From Avena insularis (lineage: Eukaryota; Streptophyta; Magnoliopsida; Poales; Poaceae), in NCBI GenBank assembly GCA_023614405.1, contig CM042689.1, positions 330,250,305 to 330,314,304 on the forward strand: a stretch of 64,000 bases of DNA, given 5' to 3'. Position numbers and translations under genes: made by a program. The notes under the pieces are model-generated. The model was given only the letters and a program-made list of their open reading frames with translations, searched no databases and was not told the DNA's origin. This document shows positions 57,232-64,000 of this stretch, piece by piece. The stretch's first letter is position 1. Each line of letters starts with the position of its first letter.

Positions 57232-59945
57232 AGCATCCCCAAGCTTAACTCCTGCTCGTCCTCGAGTAGGTAAGTGATAAAAATAATTTTTGAGGTGACA
57301 TGCACCTTCACAATAAATATCTAACCATTTGCAAGCATTGAAAGCCGAAATCGAAGAACTCTAAACATGTGCATGAAAGATGGAGTTCTAACAATAGGAC
57401 ATAGTAACTATGCATGCAACATGACAAGCTACAAACAAAGATCATGAATAACATGCATTGAAAAACGTTTGTTTGTTTCACATGCAGAAAACATAGCATA
57501 GTGACAATCACCTTGTCCCTCATAGAGTAGCAAATAAATGCATAGGACACCTTCAAAGTTCACAAGGGTGACTAGAAACAAATAGCACAAGAACAAGTAA
57601 TATCACAATATGCATCAATCAATAAGCTTTGGAACACTGCACACAGAATGACAACTATGCTCTCTTAATGGTTCCTAAACGTAGAAGGTGGAGACTCAAT
57701 AGTGGTGGAAGAAAGACCTTTTATAAAGGAAGTAGGGATTTCAAGTTTCAAAAAGAGCTTCCAAAAATTATGGTACTTGTTAGCTTTCAGCCCTCATTGC
57801 CCCTATCATAAGCATCTTGAAGTGATTAAGGTTAAAGTGAACAAAGATGGAGTATATGTTTGACAAAGTATAAGTTGGCAATCTCAAGTCCCTTATATAC
57901 GAGGGCCACACCTCATGCTACTCAACTTTAGTCACCTGTAAATTCTTGTCATTGTAAGTATTTGCATATCATTGAGAACCGCCAATGGGGTACCCCTTGC
58001 ACATGGTACAGGAGTTTTCCCATAACCAAAATGACAAGGCAAGTAGACTATGAGCATCTCAGCAATCTTCTTATCTACCATGGGAATATGGTGCTTTTTT
58101 CTCTCTTTCCTATTTTCTCAAAGTGTCTCTTTTTTTATAAGAAGAATGCTTCATAGATGTCACTATGGTGATGCTGCAAGTTTCCACCATGATTAGGCAT
58201 GGCTTAGGCTAGCGGCCCAGACGTTTCTCTAACACAGGATACAAACTCCATGGACTTACAAGTTTCCTCTTTATTTCACACTGGTGACATCCATAGACAA
58301 AAGAGAATGATATCAACTGAGTACAAAGTACAAGTGCAATGTTGAAAACGTTCCCCGTGACAGCATGGTTCTGCTAATTCCAACGTATAAGTGCAAGCAT
58401 ATACAACATAGAAGACACAATGATTCAAGCTTATTAGGGGCAAAGAATATAAAGTGTGCCATCAAGTTTGTGAGGGCTTTAATCACTAAGTTTTCACATA
58501 ACAAAATAGTTTTTAATTGGAAGATATCTGAAAACAAGAATATACTTGGAATGGTGTAACACACAATGCATAGGAGTTTATAGTGTACACTTTGGAATAA
58601 CTTGGTTTCTTGGGAGTTGGAGGCATGAGTAGATCTTACTCACACAAGTGGAGGCTAGCAAAGGATTGGGAGCAACCAAATAAGAGAGCAATAATGGCCA
58701 TAATCATGCAGTGCAACAAAGCACTACTAATCAAAGCAAAGAGTGGTACTAAAAGTCAAGGACTAAATGATCATAGAGGCTAACGGTGACTTGTGAGAGT
58801 CATAAAATGGTGTGAGCATGTGCCAAGTCAACCCAATCAAAGCATCAAAGGAGAATACCACAATACTATGCTTTTGCATGCTAAAACAACGCATAATTTC
58901 TTCAAGGCACACTAAGCAATCCCAATTGTTTGGAACAATACATACTACAGCAATAATCACTAAGCATAAGGTCAAAAAACACCTAGCATGTCATTCTAAA
59001 GTCTAAGTCATAGTCAATGCAAGCTCCTCTTGCACTTATAAGCAAGAACTTACTACTCCTTTCCAACACCAAGCAACTTATTTGCAGACAACACAGCGAG
59101 AACGAGGGTCCAAAATACTTTATTTAAGCAAACTAAACAACCCAAGCAAAGCAAACAAAAACTAAGACGCTCCAAGAACAACGCAACTGTGCATGAAACT
59201 AAACAGACCTGAGCTTTTTATTGATGAAGAAGGGAATGCCTTGGGCATCCCCAAGCTTTGACGCTTGTACCTCTTGGATATTTCTTGGGGTGACACCATG
59301 GTGGCATCCCCAAGCTTTAGCTTTTGTCCATTCTTCATCTCATTGCATCATTCACTCTCTACACCTGAAATTTTTCCTTCATACAAAACTTCACACAATC
59401 CTCATTAGCAACATTAGTGTATTCAAAAGATATTAGACCTCTGGAAAAGCTTTGTAACAGCAAGGCTTTTCATTAAAAAAACAAGATACTATAGTAACTC
59501 CTTCAAAAATCTCAATTCACCTAAAGAGAACTAAAAAAAGGAATCAATAAGAAGCAAATGCAAATAATGACAGAAATCTATCAAAACAGACCAGCAGGTA
59601 GAAACAGATTTTTTCGAACATCGTATGTTGCTCAAATGAAAAAGTGTTAAACTAAAGAAAGTTAGTTAACATACTGGGGGATTTATACGTAAATTTTGAG
59701 ATCAATCCGAGTTACAGTGACTCCTCACGAAATTTTTTGGCGGAGAACAGAAATCTGTTTCCGGACAGCAACTCCCCAAATCTTACTTCCCTCTAATTAG
59801 AGGTCATTCTTGGCACAAAAATCAAACAAAAAGGATAAGGAGATGTCATTACTGAAGTAATAACTTCCAAGACTCAAGGAAACTCTTGTTTTATCTCCCA
59901 ACAAGTACTTTTCTTTAACGTATTTCAGTTAGGCACAAGAAGCAA
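57232..59945 (-). other. Noncoding 3' internal region of element E
   Basis: Parallels 34796-37544 of element B almost throughout, including the shared block (anchor 58165-58235). No credible ORF. Confidence 0.75.
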
Positions 59946-59951
59946 GAGGAA

Positions 59952-60473
59952 TCAAGTATTTTCAAATGAAGAAGCATTAACATCAAACCTTGCTTTCAAA
60001 GGAGGAGCAAAAAGCAACTTCTCTATCCTCATAGGGAAGTGTTCAATAACTTTCTTGAATGGAAAATAATATTTTATGGTGCCTTCTTTCATATCAATGA
60101 TGGCACCAACTGTTCTAAGAAAAGGTCTTCCCAAAGTAATAGGACAAGAAGCATTGTATTCAACATCCAAAACATAGAAGTCAACAGGGACATAAGCATT
60201 GTTAACCATAATGAGAACATCATTAATACTCCCCATGAGTTTCTTCTTAGCATTATCATTGAGTGGGAAATCCAAATAACAATCCTCCAAAGGTGGCAAA
60301 TCAAGCATTTCATAAATCTTCCTAGGCATAATAGAGATACTAGAACCAAGATCACATGAAGCTTTGAGATGAAAGTCATTCACTTGCATATTAATAATGG
60401 GTTCCCAACTATCTTCTACTTTCCTAGGAATAGAAGCTTTGTGTTTTAGCTTCTCTTCTTGTAGAGGTCCCAA
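59952..60473 (-). pseudogene. Retropepsin-like ORF of element E
   Basis: A 173-residue open frame: KASCDLGSSISIMPRKIYEM is the active-site loop with DLG in place of D(T/S)G, then YLDFPLNDNAKKKLMGSIND, NAYVPVDFYVLDVEYNASCP and ITLGRPFLRTVGAIIDMKEG, the LGRPFL hallmark. The upstream gag part is lost at the F boundary. Element B has a different ORF at this place, so the two B-family copies differ in coding content. Confidence 0.7.
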
Positions 60474-60476
60474 CCT

Positions 60477-63400
60477 TTAATAAGGTAGAGATCCCTGTGT
60501 TTACAATGCTAGTCCCTGGATCAATAGCTAGCATCCACAGTTAAGATGTAATATCAAGAAACAAAGGACATAATACAACTTTATAACCAGGAATAAAATA
60601 ATTCATTACATCTTACATAGCTCATTTGGCTATCTCATTACAATGCAGCAGAAATAACTATAGCATGGAGTCCTTCATCTTCAAAGTGCCACAGGAAATC
60701 ATGTTGGTTGTAGACTTGTAATCCTAATCAACACACTTCACTAACATCAAACAAACCTGCAACATAATAAGTTACAGCCACAAGGGTCATTACATTTGAA
60801 TTGTATTGGCAAGTGATACTATGGTAGTATAGTGGTATCTATCATCTATATGCATTTGGCTAAGTGGAGCTTAGGCTTGCTTTGCTCAAAATAGGTTTTT
60901 TCCTATCAGTTGAAAACACTAAGTTTTTGTTTGGCAAAAACTCCCAAGGAACCACCAATAGAAATTGGTAAACCTTCACCCTTGTTCAACCACAAGTTTT
61001 AACTTAGAAATTGGGATGAGGAGATTCTTGATAGCTTCCATGTCTTGATGCTCAAATTGTCCAATACCAGGGACATGGCTAAGTACTTAGATTTTACACT
61101 CTGCAGAGGTGGTGCACTTTCCCCACAAGACTCGACATGCATCGAGACAAGATCTTTCATAAGACTTCCCTTAGACCAGAATGGATGCTGTCACATCCCA
61201 AATTTTTGGATTTGGTTCTGCATATCATTCATGCCATTGCATCATACTCTTCCATGCAAAACCATCGATTGAAAAGATTCGGCAAAACACTATTTTCTAA
61301 ACCCTACTCTATTTTACTACGAGGCTCCTGCGGGAGGCTTTAGTAGGACTTGTGTTGTCCACCCTTGTAGCCTAGTGGTTTCGCTCAACCCTTGACCCTA
61401 GGTTGCTCCCCTCGATTTTACAAAAACTTAGGAGCAAGAATCACCCGATTCGGAGCTCGTACGGAAAAGTTACGGACGTTTTACTAAAAGATCAAAAATC
61501 GGCGCTGACTTCGCCGTGTCCGCCTCCAACCGCGTCGCTGTAACCGCCTCCGACTCCGCCTCCGCGCGGGCCCGCCCCCGCCTCCTCTTAGCCGCCACCC
61601 GCGCGCGCCCCTGCCCTACCCCGCCCGCACCCGCCGCCTCCTCACCCTTACAGCCCGCCGCCTTCTGCTCCTTCCGCCACGGTCGTGCCCGTCGCTCTCC
61701 CTCTCCTCTCTTTCCTCCCCCGTCGCGCACAGCCCCGCAGCCACGCTGCTCCGCGCCTCTGCTTCGCTCATCGCCGCTTGCCTACGCCCATTGCGCAGCC
61801 CGCAACGCCGCCTGCTGCCGCTTGCCAGCGCTGCCAGCCGCGCCAGCCACGCTGCCGCTTCGCGCCTTCATGCCGCTGTCGCTGAGCCGATCGCCGCCAC
61901 CGTCCCGAGCTCGCCGCCGTTCGTCTCCGGTGAGTCCGCAGCCGCCATCTCTTGGAACCGTTGGATCTCAGATCAGCGGTCCAGATCGGCCGTTGACGGG
62001 TCAGCCCCCAGGTGTTGACTAGTCAGACGCCCAGTCAGCGCCCAGTCAGCAACCACGTGGACCAGTCAACAGACACAGTTGACTGGGTATTTTCTTTATT
62101 CGATTTAGTTGGCAGATTTCGGTAGAAACTTGTAAATTGCATAGAAATTAAACCGCTGGGTCAAAAATTGCAAATAAAATATGTGTAGATTCAGTGAGTC
62201 GTGTAGAATCTTTCTGTACCATTGTTTCACACTTTTGCAGCAAGGTTTAGTACAGTTTAATCAATTGAGTTAATGGCCTTTTTGGAGTAATTAATTCGTA
62301 GAAAAAGATCTGTAACTCCAAAAATTGCGTATGATATGTCCCTGGATTCAGTAGAACGAGGGGAATCTCATCGTGAATTAAAAGGATAGGCTTACAGTGA
62401 AAACTTGTACAGAAACTGTCTAGTGGATTTCTGCAGTGTTTTAATTACTCAGGGAGTTTTATAATTCCTTTTCGAGTAATTACAATTGGTACTGTTTCTA
62501 ATTAGCAATGCCTATGCGGTAGATTTTTCTCAAGATTTTACAAACAGTATACTACCGGTAGTGAATTATTTGGGTTCTAGCTCTAGTTTTGAGCATTATA
62601 TTTTGCATAATAGTTTTCCTTGCGCTAAAACTATTTTCCATGCATGCATTCAGTAGCTTTATTGATTAGGATTATGTGGTGCAGCTGTAGCACCAATTCA
62701 CTTGTCTTGCATGCATTCATGCATCATCTTTGTTGCATATGTTGTGGATTGTTTGTTTATGATTGCAATTGTATCGTGTAGATTGTGACGAGTGCAACGC
62801 TTGCTCGTGTGTGGATTGTTCTTTCGACCGCTACAACCAAGGCAAGTAGATGCTACTTTGTTCATGATATCGTCCTACTATTTTCAATGCATTGTCGTGT
62901 ATTTTGTAGATGCATGTATAGGATGATACTATCGCTATGCTATGTCCCATTATGCGGTAGGGCTTTCCTTGTAGATGAACCACCGTTGGTAGATGTGCTT
63001 AGCCATGCTATGATGAACGAGGGCTGGGTTACATCACCGAAAGTTGTTTCTAAATGAGTTGGTTTGCAAAAACTAAAACAACTTAATCAATGAATCTCCT
63101 GGGTGTGATGGTATTGATAATTTTTGGTGGTTTCATTGCGGAAAGGCACCCAGGTATCAAGAGAGAATGATTGGCTTCTTTATTTTGGTAGCTTACGTGT
63201 ACAACCATGTGCCAATAATGAAATGGGCGGTTGGTTGGACTTAGTAGGTTGTGGTAACTCAAACCCGCGTATCCAGAGATGTAGAATTTTGGTAGGATGG
63301 ACGGTCTTGGCGTCGGGATTGGGGAGCTACTTCCCGAACAGTCTCTTCTTGGACTTCTCCCTATCATCACCCAAAATGAGAGTGATGGTACGAGCTGCTG

Positions 63401-64000
63401 GCCAAGTCACATGGGTAAAGTGTACTAACCCATGTAGGGTGTATAATCTAATCGATTAGCCGTGTCCCCGGTTATGGACAACTGAGTTGCTTGATATTGA
63501 TCCCATGACATGTTTGTCGCTCATTCCAATTTCATAATTGCTTTAACATTGTTGGGTTAACTTAATTGGGATCCTTTCAAAGAAAATCAAAAACTGTTTA
63601 TGAAAGTAGGACAAAGGTATTTGCAAATGCAAGCCAGACACAGCTCCACTTGCCAAATATGCATGTAGATGTTAGTACTATTGTCTCCTTTTACTAGCTC
63701 TACTTGCCATACATTCCATGTATTGACCCTTCGGGGCTGCTACGTTTCATGTTGCAGGATATTCCGATTCCGAGTAATCGATATAGGCCACGGTACTCCA
63801 CTCGGCACTTGTTCACTTGTGGGCAATTTGAAGAATGGAGGATTTGCTTTATTTATGTTGCTACCTGAATAATTTGAGTTAGCCTTGAGCTAAGCTTTTA
63901 TTGTAATAATGGTACTCTGGATCTTCGTTATTTATGATACACGGATATTTTGCTATGTTATTCATCTCATTCTATTGTGGGTCAATGAACCGATCCAGGG
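60477..64000 (+). mobile_element. Element F, long-LTR non-coding (LARD-like) retrotransposon, partial
   Basis: 60477-61188 is an internal remnant without ORFs that ends with the CACTCTGCAGAGGTGGTGCA motif also found in G. The LTR begins TGTCACATCCCAAATTTTTG at 61189 and runs past the window end. The beginning of the element and its target duplication are not visible. Confidence 0.5.
61189..64000 (+). repeat. LTR of element F (right end outside window)
   Basis: At least 2.8 kb. An AT-rich start is followed by a very CpG-rich leader (61500-61940) with a splice-donor-like GTGAGTCC at about 61930, then AT-rich sequence with intron-like character. The 168-residue ORF at 61516-62022 has the Ala/Pro/Arg composition expected from the base bias and no domain. 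Confidence 0.5.

Larger units (their letters stand above)
55704..60476 (-). mobile_element. Gypsy element E, B-family, truncated at both ends
   Basis: The 3' LTR (55704-57231) lacks about the last 45 bp relative to the B LTRs. The polypurine-type tract follows, then an internal noncoding part (57232-59945) closely similar to that of B, then a retropepsin-like ORF. Homology ends near 60476, where unrelated sequence of element F starts. The 5' LTR and any gag are missing. Confidence 0.85.

Noticed and set aside
61516..62022. 168-residue Ala/Pro/Arg-rich ORF in the LTR of F
   Set aside because: Composition-driven frame in a CpG-rich leader; overlapping frames on both strands look alike.

Overview
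The window looks like nuclear DNA of a grass of the Pooideae, most probably Triticeae (wheat, barley or rye relatives) or a close sister tribe. Three things point there: a Stowaway MITE, a solo LTR that resembles the Angela/BARE/WIS Copia type, and several Gypsy elements with roughly 1.4-1.6 kb LTRs and a shared primer-binding sequence of the TGGCGCCGTTGCCGGGGA kind. Family names come from memory of such sequences, not from a search. Nothing bacterial, plastid or viral was seen.

Layout. 1-8602: Stowaway MITE (105-229), then a complete non-autonomous Gypsy element A (287-8597, TSD GAGAC). 8603-12010: a decayed Copia polyprotein on the minus strand, split by a solo LTR (9528-11402). 12010-13545: GC-rich DNA with a perfect hairpin and about 19 copies of a GTAGCA-type motif. 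13545-17370: the gene island, with a two-exon alpha/beta-hydrolase (class 3 lipase-like, At4g10955-type; CDS 14120-16667) and a nuclear tRNA-Arg(ACG) gene on the minus strand. 17370-20830: a possible zinc-finger gene remnant, a degenerate tandem repeat with a period of about 226 bp, and a MULE transposase remnant.

20831-60476 is a deep nest. Gypsy element H (5' LTR from 20831) sits against the MULE remnant. A 6.45-kb non-coding insertion G (22080-28533, TSD GTACT) splits the LTR of H. Element D (29019-55703, minus) interrupts the internal part of H. Element B (33225-51536, minus, TSD GTTCT) lies in an ORF of D. Element C (37904-49076, minus, TSD GTAGA) lies in B. C is a RIRE2-like Gypsy element with gag, protease, part of RT, an integrase, and a spliced antisense gene on the plus strand. 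At about 55703 the truncated 5' LTR of D is fused to the truncated LTR of E, a second B-family element. From about 60477 to the end lies a second long-LTR, non-coding element (F) whose LTR starts at 61189 and runs out of the window.

Functionally, only the hydrolase and the tRNA gene look like working host genes. A, B, D, E and H carry at most gag, protease-like and accessory ORFs and no polymerase, so they must have been mobilised by an autonomous partner. C carries the only reverse transcriptase/integrase information in the nest, and its RT is deleted. No previously unknown defence or metabolic system is visible. The more unusual observations are the covarying hairpin series and antisense gene of C, the noncoding block shared by four Gypsy elements, the chimeric LTR junction and the GTAGCA array.
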